Positions 23,290-34,656 of a stretch of 64,000 nt of DNA are shown piece after piece. The translations under genes were made by a program, and so were the position numbers. A model generated the notes under the pieces. That model had not been told where the DNA came from. It ran no database searches and was given only the letters and a program-made list of their open reading frames with translations. Position 1 is the first letter of the stretch. Each line of letters starts with the position of its first letter. This stretch comes from Sporodiniella umbellata (lineage: Eukaryota > Mucoromycota > Mucoromycetes > Mucorales > Rhizopodaceae), in NCBI GenBank assembly GCA_025677835.1, contig JAIXMR010000008.1, forward strand, positions 186,001 to 250,000, read 5' to 3'.

Positions 23290-23999
23290 GCCATAAAAAA
23301 AAATAACGTTCTCTTACAAGTGCGAGCTGATGTATTAACCAACTTCAAGTTGCAGACCAAAGAATGACTAACTATAGAGCAATTAAAAAATCATTTCAGC
23401 TTAGAGTGTAATATGGTGCTCTATTACATGATCTTAAAGACATCTTTTTTTTCTTTAAAAAATTCAAAAAAGTCAAGGGAGGGGACCAAGTTTTTTTTTT
23501 TTTTTAGGCGAAGAAATTTCAAGTCACAACAGGCGTGAAATCAAATTTTGGATGCTCTGTAGGCATTTATATTACCCGATTTTCAAAGCAATACCTTTTG
23601 TTTTGTTATATATAGACATTAAGAATTTAATTTTTTAGCTTTCTTTTAATGGTTTGAATTTTGTTTCTCACCATTTGGGTTTACTCGAAAGTGCCACAGT
23701 TTGCTGCATGGTTTAGCAGGTTGTAGTACGTTGATTGGTTTTCATGTAGAGTGCTTTTGAAGACTTCATCTCTTTTGTAACTTTAACATAAACCAAAGAA
23801 TATGCTTTGACAGCCTAAAACAAAGCCAGTTCAAACAGGCTTTTATAAAGTATAGGCAAAAAGCGTAGAGCCAGCAAAAAAACTGAATTCATTGGGCACT
23901 CTGTTCGTTGATTGAAATTTTCTTTGACATTTTACTTTATTTCTTTTATTTTTCTTTCTATTTTTTTTTTTTTTTTTTTAAAAAAATCACTCTTATAAA
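23290..23999. other. Intergenic spacer between uL10m and SERF-like gene
   Basis: AT-rich DNA with no supported gene. It contains a T14 tract near 23491-23504. The right end (23936-23979) is a T-rich leader, with a long T run, directly upstream of the SERF-like start. Confidence 0.6.
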
Positions 24000-24297
24000 A
24001 TGACTCGTAAGTTGTTTTTCTTTATGGCGCACGACAACCCCATTCAACAGCATCTTTTGATTTAGGCGGAAATCAAAGAGATCTTGCACGTTTAAAGAAC
24101 CTCAAAAAGAAAGAGAAAGAGAACAAAGGTAAATCAACCCATAATGGTATGACTTTGAACCAAAAGAAAGAAAGGTAATTGAAGGTATAAGAAGCACTTT
24201 ATCTAAAACCCAAATTATATTGAACAGTGACGCTGCTATTATGCGCGCCAAACAAGAAGCTGCTCTCGCTAAAAAGCAAGCCGAAGAAAAGAAATAA
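24000..24297 (+). CDS. Small EDRK-rich factor (SERF/4F5)-like protein
   Basis: Three exons (24000-24006, 24066-24174, 24228-24297) give 61 aa. The start MTRGNQRDLARLKNLKKK is the diagnostic N terminus of the SERF/4F5 family. The rest is Lys/Glu/Ala-rich and ends QAEEKK. The first coding exon is only 7 nt (ATG ACT C), so a simple frame search misses the N terminus. Family members are disordered, nucleic-acid-binding proteins that promote amyloid aggregation in animal models; the fungal role is unclear. The assignment rests on the N-terminal motif and size. Confidence 0.9.
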
Positions 24298-25366
24298 TAA
24301 AAGAGAAAGGAGCTGATTGTTTTTTTTTTTTAAAAAATATAATACATTCATAACCCATTGCCATTTTCTTTTTGTTTTCTTTTATAAACTATGTTTTCTT
24401 TGTAGATCTTGACGGGATTTCGGTTGAAAACAAAAGGTGGTGTATCTGTCGCTTTTTTCTTTCATAAGAAATACTGCCTCTTTATAAAAAACAGTTTTGA
24501 AATAAAGGGGTTACTTGAACATAAAAAGGGTAGTCAGACAGAAATCAATTCAACCAATCATATAGCGTTCACACAGTGTCCAAAATCTTCAACTAAATAT
24601 TACTTATAGGTGACATTTTAAACAATTTACTTCAACTGGAAGCGAGGAATTTAGGAATCTTGTTTGGGTGCATGACATTTAGCTATAAAACAAAAAGAAA
24701 AAAGATACCAAGTACACAGCTAGCGAGAAATCAAAGTCTGTTTGACATCTCTGAAAGAGTTAGTAATAGTATTGTGAAGTTGTGAACAGTAAGAAGGCTC
24801 AGGGCAGGATTGAATACACAAAATTAAACACCGCACTGTAGCGACCAGATGAGTTAAAATAAGGTGAAGGATATGTGACTTCCCTTATTTTGACCCAGTT
24901 GCATTCCTTCTTTTAAAATAGTAAAACCTATATTAAGATAAACGCAATAAGATTCTTATTGCTCTTCCTTCCGTTCTCTAATTCTAAAAGAATTATAAGA
25001 GAAGTACAATTTATAATTGGTATTAATACTTAATCCCAAAACAAATAAAAGCTTTCTACAATTATCTTGAGCATGGAAGTTAAAAAAAAGACAGAAGCTC
25101 AGCATGTATAGAACATATCATTCGGTTGAGAAAAGAAAAACGCAAAGGGTAAATTACAGCCAAGTCTAGCACAAGTATTAGAAAAGGGATTGTTTTTAGT
25201 CGCTGTGCTTCTTTTGTAAAAACCATATACTTTGAACAGCATGCTATATACTACTTTATCTATATGTTATCATGAAAGAAAATATAAATAAAATAAAGTA
25301 AACTTATAGCATTATTACAGTATAATTAACAATGATGCCATGGTAAGTCTTCTTGTTTATTTAAAG
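24298..25366. other. Intergenic region with one strong inverted repeat
   Basis: About 1.07 kb between the 3' ends of the SERF-like gene and the golgin gene. No gene was recognised on either strand. The most structured element is the hairpin listed separately at 24853-24893. Confidence 0.55.
24853..24893. other. Long imperfect hairpin (inverted repeat)
   Basis: The left arm GTTAAAATAAGGTGAAG pairs with the right arm CTTCCCTTATTTTGAC. This forms a stem of about 15-16 bp with one bulge and one G-T pair around an 8-nt loop (GATATGTGA region). It lies in the convergent spacer between the SERF-like and golgin genes, so it could be a 3'-end structure, a small-RNA precursor or a relic of a small inverted-repeat element. 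Confidence 0.5.
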
Positions 25367-27551
25367 CTATAAGTCAATTGGATTCTCAGTATTAGATAAG
25401 GCAATTGCTGATCTATTTCTACGCAACGGGTTGGACTCTTTCAGCAAAAATGATATCCATGCATCAGTGAAAGACTTTTGTTTAAAAAGAATAAGTATAA
25501 GTGTACATTGTACGGAGATGTGTTTTATTCTTACTTCTGGAGATGGATCATCAGCCGCGACAGGTAAGCCAAGAGATTGCTTAGGTCTTGATAGCCCAAT
25601 TTTTTCTTTTTCCTCTTCATTCAAGCGTAACACGTTTGAAATAATACTCAGAATATCGAATTTTTTTCTATCTCCTCGTGGAGCATTCAAGAATCCTACC
25701 AACAAATTGGTAATAAGTTGACTCGGAGGAAATTAGCATTTTGCTTAATGTAATTTGTTTCATTGTTTTACCGATCTACACTATCCTCACTCGTTTCTTC
25801 TTTCAGCTTTCTCATAGCCTCTACCAAATGTTCATTCAATATAATGGCTTCGTGCCTGAGCTTTCCTATAAGCAGTGTCTTTTCTTTCACTTCTCTCTCA
25901 CATTTCTCAGCTTTCCCTTGACTATTTTTGAATTTTTCTAGAGAATCTTCAGCTTCAATTGCTCTTTTTTCATACTCTTTCCACGATCTTTTGGCAACAT
26001 CTAATTGCTGTTGCACATGGCCAACAGCCGCTTGCATTTCTGATTCCTTTGCTTTTTTGAAAAGGAGATGAGTATGTATTAAAAGGGGCTATCGGCTATA
26101 TTCACTTGTGTAGTAATTTTTATCTTACTTGCTTGAAACTCTTCAAGTACTGTTTGGAGATTCACAAGGCTTGTTTTTTCTGACTCCCTTTCTAGCCTCT
26201 CAGTTGCCGTTTTTGTCTTTAGTACTTCCAGTTCAGTTTGTGTTTTTTGTAGTTGCTCCTGAATCCCACCACACTGAATGTCCAAATCCGTGGTAATAGC
26301 CTCGTACTCTTCACACTTTTTTTGTGTTTGTTCCAACTGATTTGTTACGTTTTCAATTACTCTTTCTAATCTTTCCTTTTCTTCAGTGTATTCTCGTTCA
26401 AAAGTTTGTATTCTATCTTCATTTTCTTGAAGAAGTGTAGAGCTGACTTCCAATTCGTTTGTTAATTCAGCTATCTTTTCTCTCAGCTGTTTGTCTTGCT
26501 CTAATCGAGGTGTCAATGTTTCTTTAATATGAGAAAGCTTCCCTAGCAACGATTGGTGTTCCTTGTTTAAGCTTTCCCTTTTTTTTTCGGTTTCTAAAAG
26601 TTGACTCTTGGTCTCTGCTAATTCTTTTTCCAGTGACTTTGCCTGATTTTGTATTTCTTCATGCTCTAAACGCAAATTCTCTTTTTCCTCAATCATATCA
26701 TTGTTGCTCATACTGATTTGCGTAATTTGACGCTTTAGGTCTTTCAGACAATTAAAAAATCTTCATAAAATGTCTGGATTTATAGGTGAATATTTGTACA
26801 TTCTCACCTTTTTCAAGTTCCTCGGCGCCTGATAGATTATTCTTAACAGTGCTTTGAAGGTTTACCAAGGTATTCCTCAACTGCTCAAAAGTCAGAACTA
26901 GAGAAGAAGGCAGTTTCGAGCTATGCTCAACTTTCCCGTTTTCTGGATCATTTAGTATAGCCTTTAAACTGCTCTCAACAGCGTCTTTTTTTTTTTTTTA
27001 GAGAAGTGGAAATTAGTATGTTTTTTTTTTGACGTGATGTTTCACGAGATCATTCAACAAACCTTGCAGGTTCTCTTGCGTTGTCTGCTTTTTTTTAGAG
27101 AATCTTTTTTCGAAAGAACTCAAGTAGGAATCTAGAGAATCGTGTATAGCGGGCTGGTTATTCCTTAAATCTTCGTCTAGCGTCGATTCTAGTTTATGGG
27201 CTAGTCGGTCAAGTCTATCTTTATGGCTTTTTTCAGCATTGTCGTACTTTGATTTCCATTCACTTTCTAACTCTTCTTTTCTTTTTCTCTCATCTGCAGC
27301 TGATTTGGTTAGTGTGTTGATTTCGGCTGTAAGTGTTCTCATGTGATTCCCGGCTTGGGCTATTTTTTTTTGGAGGTCAACTAGTTGCTTATGCTCATCT
27401 TTCCAATTCTTTTCATTCTTTTCATATTCCTGGATCTTTTTTTTTAGGGATTTCACTAAGCATGGTTTTAGAAAAATAAAATGGGGGCTACTCCAACTGA
27501 AGAAATATTAGGAAACAAAAAAAAAGTACCTTCTTGCTCTGCAGCTGACAT
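25367..27551 (-). CDS. RUD3: Rud3/GMAP-210-type golgin with C-terminal GRAB domain
   Basis: Seven exons (27551-27530, 27455-27063, 26984-26808, 26740-26129, 26051-25772, 25721-25535, 25474-25367) join to 592 aa. Most of the protein is heptad-rich coiled coil (for example EKELAETKSQLLETEKKRES). Near the C terminus, splicing restores VDRQLITNLLVGFLNAPRGD, the core of the GRIP-related Arf-binding (GRAB) domain, followed by FDILSIISNVLRLNEEEKEK. In yeast, Rud3 is recruited to the cis-Golgi by Arf1 and tethers vesicles. The donor at 27062 (GTTTGT) was preferred because it fits the phase of the next exon. The start lies 80 bp from the divergent METTL23-like gene. The last intron (60 nt) has no stop and keeps frame if retained. 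Confidence 0.9.
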
Positions 27552-27631
27552 TAGACGATAAAAAAGGGGAAGGAAACGAGAAGAGAAAATAAAAGTGCAG
27601 TGTGACTTGGACCTCTTTTTTTTCTGCTCAA
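27552..27631. promoter_or_regulatory. Very short bidirectional promoter, golgin / methyltransferase
   Basis: Only 80 bp separate the golgin start (minus, 27551) from the methyltransferase start (plus, 27632). Both starts are well supported by spliced protein similarity. The two 5' leaders must therefore be extremely short or overlap. Confidence 0.6.
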
Positions 27632-28497
27632 ATGAACAGTGTTCTGAAAACTAGAAAACGAATTTCTTATTTTGAGCAAAGTAACAACGGAAGAAGAAAG
27701 ATTACAGTATACATTGAGCAAGTAACTTAGACAAACTTGATGCTTGTCTCAGTCGACTTAAAATAGCTTTTGCTTTAGGTACTTGATGCAGCCTACGGAT
27801 GCTACATTTGGCCTTCAGCCTTGGTCATGAGTGAATTTCTGTTTTATAGCAAGGCCAATTTTCTAAACAAAACAATACTAGAAGTAGGTGCTGGCACTTG
27901 TCTACCTTCATTGACCATTTTGAAGTCGACAAAGCCTGCTCATGTGATTATAACGGATATTGAAAGTATTCTTCCTATTGTGCATGACTGTCTTAAACTC
28001 AATAATGTTCATCAAGAAGCACTTGTAAGTGCCTTAGAATGGGGAAGTTTTGGGACTCCTCAAAGTATAGATTATTTGATCAAAAACACTGTAAAAAATA
28101 AAAATACAGTAATAGATTATATAATTGGTAGTGATACGTTTTATGAGCCTTCAGGTAAAAATCGCTTAGCAGACCTCTCACCTCGATAGAAAGAAAAAAG
28201 GACTAAACTTTTCTTATACTAGAATTCGAAAATTTACTCGTACTTATTTCTTATGTCATACACCAACACAACCCCAGCTGTGTATTTTTAACTACTTATC
28301 AAGAGAGAAGTCCTAAGCGAACTATTCAATATCTATTGGATAAATGGGGTCTTCAATGCCGTTTAATACCAAAAGAGTCGTTTGATTTTGATGAGCTAAA
28401 ATATACAGAGAAACAAGACACTGAATCAGAAATAAAAGTAAATTCAGGCATTCTTTCAAGTGTATTTTTACTTGAAATCACTCGTGCTGTTACTTGA
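27632..28497 (+). CDS. METTL23: METTL23-like lysine/arginine methyltransferase (family 16)
   Basis: Three exons (27632-27721, 27779-28154, 28223-28497) give 246 aa. The N terminus VLDAAYGCYIWPSALVMSEFL is the typical METTL23 lead-in. The SAM-binding motif ILEVGAGTCLPSL comes next, then TDIES after strand 2 and GSDTFYEPS as post-motif II/III. METTL23 proteins are protein methyltransferases; the mammalian one acts on histone H3R17. Substrates in fungi are not known. Exon 2 reads open through its start without the first exon, but splicing adds 30 N-terminal residues (MNSVLKTRKRISYFE...). It is divergent from the golgin gene. Confidence 0.88.
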
Positions 28498-29594
28498 AAT
28501 AGGGTGCATACAGTGCCCCAAAGTTTTTGAATCGGTCATGTTGAGAAACTTATTGAAATCAGTCTTAAGCGTGTGTGGGGGGCTCTTTGATTTTTTTTTC
28601 AATAAGGCACCCACTCTCACATTTGATGACTAACAATTTTGGCTTTTTTTTTATCCGATTATTTCTCTATTGCTACTATTTATATTTTCATATTCTATAG
28701 CAACTATATTTATATATATAATGGGATTCAGAAATAATGGCAAAAATTAGTGGCGCATAATTTTTTTCCAGAAAGTAAAGCTACTAAAGTCTGTGCTTTT
28801 TATATCTGAATATAGGAAAGTATAAATTCCTTATACAACTTTGTTTTCCATAAAAAAGCGTACCAGCGTACAAGTTTATTGCATAAATACCATATAAAAA
28901 GTCTATAGGCGTATATATATATATATATATATAGAAGTGTGTGTACTCTAAAATTGGTTTTGCTAGAACGAGATGGGGCTTTATCATTGAGTATCAATTT
29001 TCGTGCACTAAAATTATGACCTTTATACTTGCTAATGAAAGATCGTATGGTATTATATCCAACAAGAAAGTATAGTGTATTAAGCAGGCTCTATTTTTAA
29101 ACATATTCTACACCAGACATAGTTAAACCGCGTATCGTGTATTCAATGTGCTACATTATAAAAGGGAATTGCAGAAAGTAAGCTGTGTGAGTAGATTTTT
29201 TTTAGTAGACACCTAGAGAGTACATACCGGAGAAACAAAATCATATTGACTAGTTGCTAAATTTTTCTAAAGCAATTGAAAAAACCAACTTACCCTTTTT
29301 TAAACAAACAGTCAGAGAATAAAGCCAAAGTGTATGTGTTGGTTTTTTTCTTTTCTTTTTGTATAGCTTATAGATAATTCAGTATAAAAGTGTGTAGAAC
29401 AATGTTTGGTGAGACGAGAATCTTGGCAATTGAAGTGCTATTAAATTTTAAAACAGCTAATTTTACTAATTATAGCCTTTTCTGAGAAAGAAAGTTCAAG
29501 TCAAGCAATTGAGACACTACTAAGCTGTTGAAAAATCAAGACAATTCTAGAGATATAAATATGCTCAAGTTTTTTTTTCTCTTTCTAATTGTAC
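28498..29594. other. Intergenic region, upstream of chitin deacetylase
   Basis: AT-rich DNA with no supported gene. It contains a TA microsatellite (28912-28932). TATA-like motifs lie at 29383-29390 (TATAAAAG) and 29554-29560 (TATAAAT), 205 and about 38 bp before the chitin deacetylase ATG; the first is the better placed promoter candidate. The leader ends in a T/C-rich run. Confidence 0.5.
28912..28932. repeat. (TA)n microsatellite
   Basis: About ten perfect TA dinucleotides in noncoding DNA downstream of the METTL23-like gene. Confidence 0.9.
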
Positions 29595-30964
29595 ATGAAA
29601 ATTAAGTTTCTCACTATCTCTGTTGCTTTAGCACAGCTCTCTGCGCTCGTTTTTGCAGAGGCTTCCACTCAAGGCTCCTCCAAAGTTTCTGTGTCCAATT
29701 ACTGGGAATCTTTGAAAACCAAAATCAACCCTAACAATGTTACCGTTCCATCTATTAAGCAAACTACAAGTTATGATGTCAACGTTCAATGTACCTACTA
29801 TAGCCCTGATAGCTCTTTGGTTGAAATCAACGATTCTGAATTCCCAAATGTTTGGGAAACTGCAGATAGCAACGGTATGACTAACACGGCTGAATTTAAA
29901 AGCCTATATGACTCTATTGACTGGATCAAGGCCCCCAATATCAAGGTTCGAAAATTAGATTCTGATGGCGGTCTTGATATGAGTAGCTACTCAGATAGCG
30001 ACCCTGACTGCTGGTGGTCGTCCTCTACCTGTACCATCCCTAAACTATCTGACGTTAACGCTGACATCTATGCCTGTCCTGAGCCAGAAACGTGGGGTCT
30101 TACCTACGACGACGGACCAAACTGCTCTCATAATGCCTTTTACGACTACCTTTCTGACAACAAACTAAAAGCGACTATGTTTTATATTGGTTCTAATGTA
30201 CTTGATTGGCCTTATGGTGCTATGCGTGGCATGAAAGATGGCCATCATATTGCTGGACACACATGGTCTCACAATTACACTACAATTCTCACCAACGAAC
30301 AAGTCCTCGCAGAGCTGTATTACACGCAAAAGGCTATCAAGCTTACTACGGGTGTTACGCCTAAATATTGGCGTCCTGTAAGAGACTAGAAAAAGAAATA
30401 CTTATACAGAGTTTATTTAACCAATGTATATAGCCTTATGGTGATGTTGATGACCGCGTTCGTTGGATTGCTACCCAACTAAACCTTACTGCCGTTATTT
30501 GGAACTACGATACTGACGACTGGGCAGCAGGAGATACTGAAACTTTAGAAGACGTACAAAAGACTTACGACGATTTCATTACTATGGGAACTAATGGAAC
30601 CTTCACAAAGAGCGGTAACATTGTTTTGACTCATGAGATAAATAATACTACCATGCAACTGGCCATCGATAACCTTGAAAAAATCCAAAAGGCGTATAAA
30701 AATGTCATTGACGTCGCAACATGTTATAATATCTCATATCCTTATTTTGAAGATGTACAGTGGACTAACATAATGAATTCTAGCATCCACGGAAATAGTA
30801 GTAATGCCGCTTTAGAAAGCACCGCTATTACTCCCGTAGACGATGCCGCTACCACTACCATATCTCTCAACCTCCATAAAGCTATAGTTAAAGGCAGCTC
30901 TGCTAGTGCTACTGCCCCTAGCATAGGCTTTACTCTGATATTTATACTAGCTTTAGCTGTTTAA
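29595..30964 (+). CDS. Chitin deacetylase (carbohydrate esterase family 4), secreted and GPI-anchored
   Basis: Two exons (29595-30377, 30434-30964) give 437 aa. Residues 1-22 form a signal peptide (KIKFLTISVALAQLSALVFA). The NodB domain starts near residue 155 with TWGLTYDDGP (the TFDDGP motif, metal-binding Asp) and continues HTWSH (metal-binding His pair). The intron-spanning junction restores RPPYGDVDDR. Next come WNYDTDDW and IVLTHE. The C terminus is Ser/Thr-rich with a final hydrophobic segment (IGFTLIFILALAV), as expected for a GPI anchor signal. The enzyme converts chitin to chitosan, a major wall polymer of Mucorales. The first residue was set at the ATG two codons into the open frame. 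Several N-x-S/T sites suggest glycosylation. Confidence 0.95.
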
Positions 30965-32539
30965 ACCTTAAAAATAAACTACAGATTCTTTTTAGTCTGA
31001 ATATCAAAATGCGTAAATTAAGGAAAGACTTGGTATAGACCAATTGACTAAAAAAAAAAAGACCATCATAATAAACGTGTATAGTCTTTAAAGAGAAAAG
31101 TTTATAGTTCATAAATGCCACCTAGCACAAAAGAATACAAAACAAAAATTAGAATTCACTGTATATCCAAGACTAAAATGTGTAAAGGAAAAATAGTCTT
31201 TTTTCTCTACACTGTATCGGTTTTTTGCAACGTGGCATATAGAAAATAGGTGAGGGCGCGACAGCTTAGATAACCAAAAAAAGTACAAAAAAAAAGTCAA
31301 GTTTTCCTATTTGTATTGTTTCCTTGTATTTGTTCCAAGATAGAAGCTTGTAAAAGTACCAATAGGCAACTTTACAAAAATTTCAAGAAGAGTAATTCTG
31401 AAATAGCCTCAAGAAAGGGACTTGCGAGAACAACCTCAAGAAAAATTTGAGAAAATCATCACAAAAAACGTCAAATGAAAAAATACAACTAAAATAAAGC
31501 AAAAAAGAGACTTTTAGAAAATTATTTTGGACACAACTCTCACTTTGTTTCTGTACAGTGTTTCCAAAATCGATGTCGCACATTTCAGAGAACGTACTGA
31601 CCTTAGAAACAGGGGAAAAAGCCAACCTTATTAGTAACCCAAACTAGTTTGAGAGCAGCCTCGCGTTAATTCTGGATAGATCAAGCAAGCTCACGAATAC
31701 AAAAAAAAAGAATTCGGAGCTGTTTCAACACAAGCGTTAGCCCATTATAATTTTTTTTTTTGCTTTCCTTGTCCTATTCAGATATCTTGTTTACTTTCAT
31801 AATGCTATTATTTTTTGAAGCATTTTCGTAATGTAAACTGAGCCTAAGGCGATCATTGTCGGAGTTTGGATCGTCGAAAGACTTATTTCCGATTTGGCTT
31901 TTGCCTCTTACAGAAAAAGCTTTGATCACTTGTAAAACGATAGGTTATGTTAAAGATATTACAAAGAGAGTTTGTTAAAGCACTAGATCACAAAGTATTG
32001 TCACAAGAGTTTTCACTAAAAGAGGGCTTTTTTTTTTTTTTTTTTTTTTGGCTTTGACCTGGGTTGTTTACACGGCCCAAAAAAAAAAAGCTAGGTCAAT
32101 GAGACAATATTTTTTTCTTGTAGCATGTAACACATGTAGTTTCTGTACATACAAAAACTGCTTTTAAGCGCGTTATAAAAGAGACCAAACTGGCAAGACG
32201 CATATCTATAGGTAGCTATAGAGTTGCTCTATAATTCTTACTATAAGATAAAAGCAGAAGGAGAAGCAAGGAATACGTAAAGCCAATTGTTAACTGTTTT
32301 CTTTTATTTACTTCGGAAACTGAAAAATAGGGAGAAGAGTGTAAACAAATAGACTTTTTTGCAGGAATAGATGAAAAAATGACAAAAGATTATCTCACAA
32401 GTCACTTTGGATTATAAAATACCAAAAAAAAACGCGTTTTTTCTTCTTTTTTTTCTTTAGGTATTCCGTCTTGTTTTACGGAGGTTATGGGGAGCCACTC
32501 TTTCTCTGCTGTTAATCGACATTGGTTGGTTTCTCACTC
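30965..32539. other. Intergenic region, no supported gene
   Basis: AT-rich, with homopolymers including a T run at about 32030-32049 and short A runs. Minus-strand frames near 31109-31300 and 31383-31625 are open but Phe/Ser-rich and lack motifs. The right end runs into repeat copy A. Confidence 0.5.
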
Positions 32540-33270
32540 TTTGATTGTTCTGCAACCCAACATATGTGTCTTGTATGCGCGCGCGTACGGATAATGAAGC
32601 GGCTGCGAGGCATGACTTACCTTATGCAACGCGACAAGAAAGCCCTACCCATTATCGTCAATCGAAGCTTCGGTGCAGTGCGAATGGCGTTGACCTCTGT
32701 ACTTTTGTTGGGAGGTACGGAGTAGTTCTGAAGGCTGAGCAGAGTCAGAGCCCCATAGCTGCAAGGAAATGGGTCTGGAGGCGCGGTGTATGCATGCGGG
32801 ATGTTATTACGATTCTCTTTGGTGGTCAGTAAACTAAGCTTGTGCGAACCTACTTGGTAAGAAGTACATTTGCATATCGGGTGGGGAGGCCAAAGAGTGA
32901 ACCTATGCTGCACCCTAAAAAATAGTGTATGGAATTTAAGGGGTTGGGTTCCTATTCGCTAGCACTTGGATGATCTTGAAAGCCTTTTGGGTTGGACGGT
33001 TCTGAAAAGTGTGCAAGACCCTGGAGGTTTGCGGTATCGAACTGACCCTCGCGCTACTGCTTGCAACTGGGGACCTTGACGGAATCATATGTACTCTCAC
33101 CTGCTCGTGGTTGATTCTGCATATCATCAAAAGAGTCCTTGACTCTTTTTTTGAGAACCAAGAAGAGTACTTTTTGCTTTTTTCTTTTTAATTTTAATTT
33201 TTGTTTTTAAATAAAGCTGCTTTTTTTTTCCCAACTTAACTTCTAAAGTTTTAGTAATGTTCAAACTTTC
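32540..33270. repeat. Direct repeat copy A (about 0.73 kb, GC-richer unit)
   Basis: This copy aligns by eye with copy B at a nearly constant offset of 1166-1168 bp. Shared anchors include cgtacggata (32584), aaaaatagtgta...ggatttaagggg (about 32916), cttttgggttggacggtt (about 32981), ggtttgcggtat (about 33027), and ctgctcgtggttgattctgc followed by atatcatcaaaag (about 33100-33133). An aaataaa-like end follows near 33210. The GC content is visibly higher than its flanks. Small frames on both strands are not conserved between copies, which argues against a protein. It may be a decayed non-autonomous element or a duplicated noncoding transcript unit. Confidence 0.6.
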
Positions 33271-33715
33271 CTTGGTATTAGCTCAAGTTTAGATGCTTAA
33301 TATATACGTACATACATATTAACATCAACCTTAGCAGTAACAGAAGGATCCCATAGCTATACATACTTGTTAAAAAAGGGATCATTCTTTAAAGTATCAA
33401 TATAAAGCTATACACCCTTATAAACTTGATGCTTTGCGCTCGCTTTTGTATCTCAAATAAATCACAATTATAAACCCCTCAAAAATAAAGTCTGCGAATT
33501 CAACAACGAAAAAGTGCCCTCTCTCTTTTTTTCTTTACCCGTATCTCTATTCTTTGCCATTTTAGGTCACCTCTGCAAGGTTAAGATGTACTGATTGCAA
33601 TGGTTTCCAACTATAATTTATTTCAAGCAGCAAACCAAATGACAAAACGCCCGAAAACATATTTTAGGTTACAGACTTTTTTTTTAAAAAAAAAGGATTG
33701 ACCCACTTTATGGAC
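33271..33715. other. Spacer between repeat copies
   Basis: AT-rich, without a gene. It includes a T9/A9 inverted homopolymer near 33678-33695. Confidence 0.5.
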
Positions 33716-34415
33716 CATTTGCAACTCAACACATACACACATATAAAAATACGTACGGATAACAGATCAACTACGGCTGAGTCTTACCACGATTTTGTGA
33801 CAAACCAGTCCTTATTTGCTATCGTGATCCGATGATAAAGTGTAACAAAAGACTGTGGTGATGTCCGGGCTTGTTAGGAGCTTAGGGCTAAAGCACTCCT
33901 AGTCAAACGGGATAGAGACCTGGCGGTTGGACAGCGATGGGGTGTGAAAGCTGATGTTGATACTGGAATGTTAGTACGACTCTCTGAGGTAACCAGTTGG
34001 TACGCATATGAACTTCCAATGGGTAAGCGGTGGAGTTGTGTTATGTTGTTGCTATGCCTCGAGTTAGCCTCTAGTACATCTTAAAAAATAGTGTACGGGA
34101 TTTAAGGGGTCGGTTCCCTATTCGTTAGTCTATAAACGATCTTGAAGGCCTTTTGGGTTGGACGGTTTTGAAGTAGTCGCAAAACTCTAGAGGTTTGCGG
34201 TATATATTACCAGTCTAGAGACACTGTTTGCAATTGAGGGCCTTGGTGGAATCAGATGTATTCTTACCTGCTCGTGGTTGATTCTGCATATCATCAAAAG
34301 GGTCTTTAGCTCTTGAGAACTAGGAAGAGTATTATTTCTTATTTTGTTTTCAAATAAAATAGCTTTTTTCTTTTAACCTGACTCATAAAGCCTTAGTGTT
34401 TTGATAATTGCTTTT
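33716..34415. repeat. Direct repeat copy B (about 0.70 kb)
   Basis: This is the second, diverged copy of the unit at 32540-33270, in the same orientation. Matching anchors are cgtacggata at 33752, aaaaaatagtgtacgg at about 34084, cttttgggttggacggtt at about 34149, ggtttgcggtat at about 34192, and ctgctcgtggttgattctgc at about 34270-34289. The 3' end carries caaataaaat (about 34351). The two copies differ by many substitutions and small indels, so the duplication is old. Confidence 0.6.
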
Positions 34416-34656
34416 ATACACGCTTTTTTATTTTGGATAATAAATGTATTTTAAATAAGTATTTGCTGACTACTGGCTGTAGTGCAACTGCCTTTTTATT
34501 GTAATTAAAGTGACATAAAGCAGTTTAAAGAGACTCTTTTATACTATATCAAACTTTGCTGTTTTAGTTCACTGCAACACATTGTTATCTACAGATAATA
34601 GAAGGCTTCGGGACAGAAAGAGATAGAAGAGCTAGCGGAAAGAGAAAGCATCTAGT

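Noticed and set aside
33000..33060. tRNA-like B-box resemblance (ggtatcgaactgaccc) in repeat copy A
   Set aside because: It deviates from the GGTTCGANTCC consensus, has no A box at the right distance and is not kept in copy B.
32522..33130. Small proteins in repeat copy A on both strands
   Set aside because: The frames are not preserved in copy B, so the repeat is more likely noncoding.
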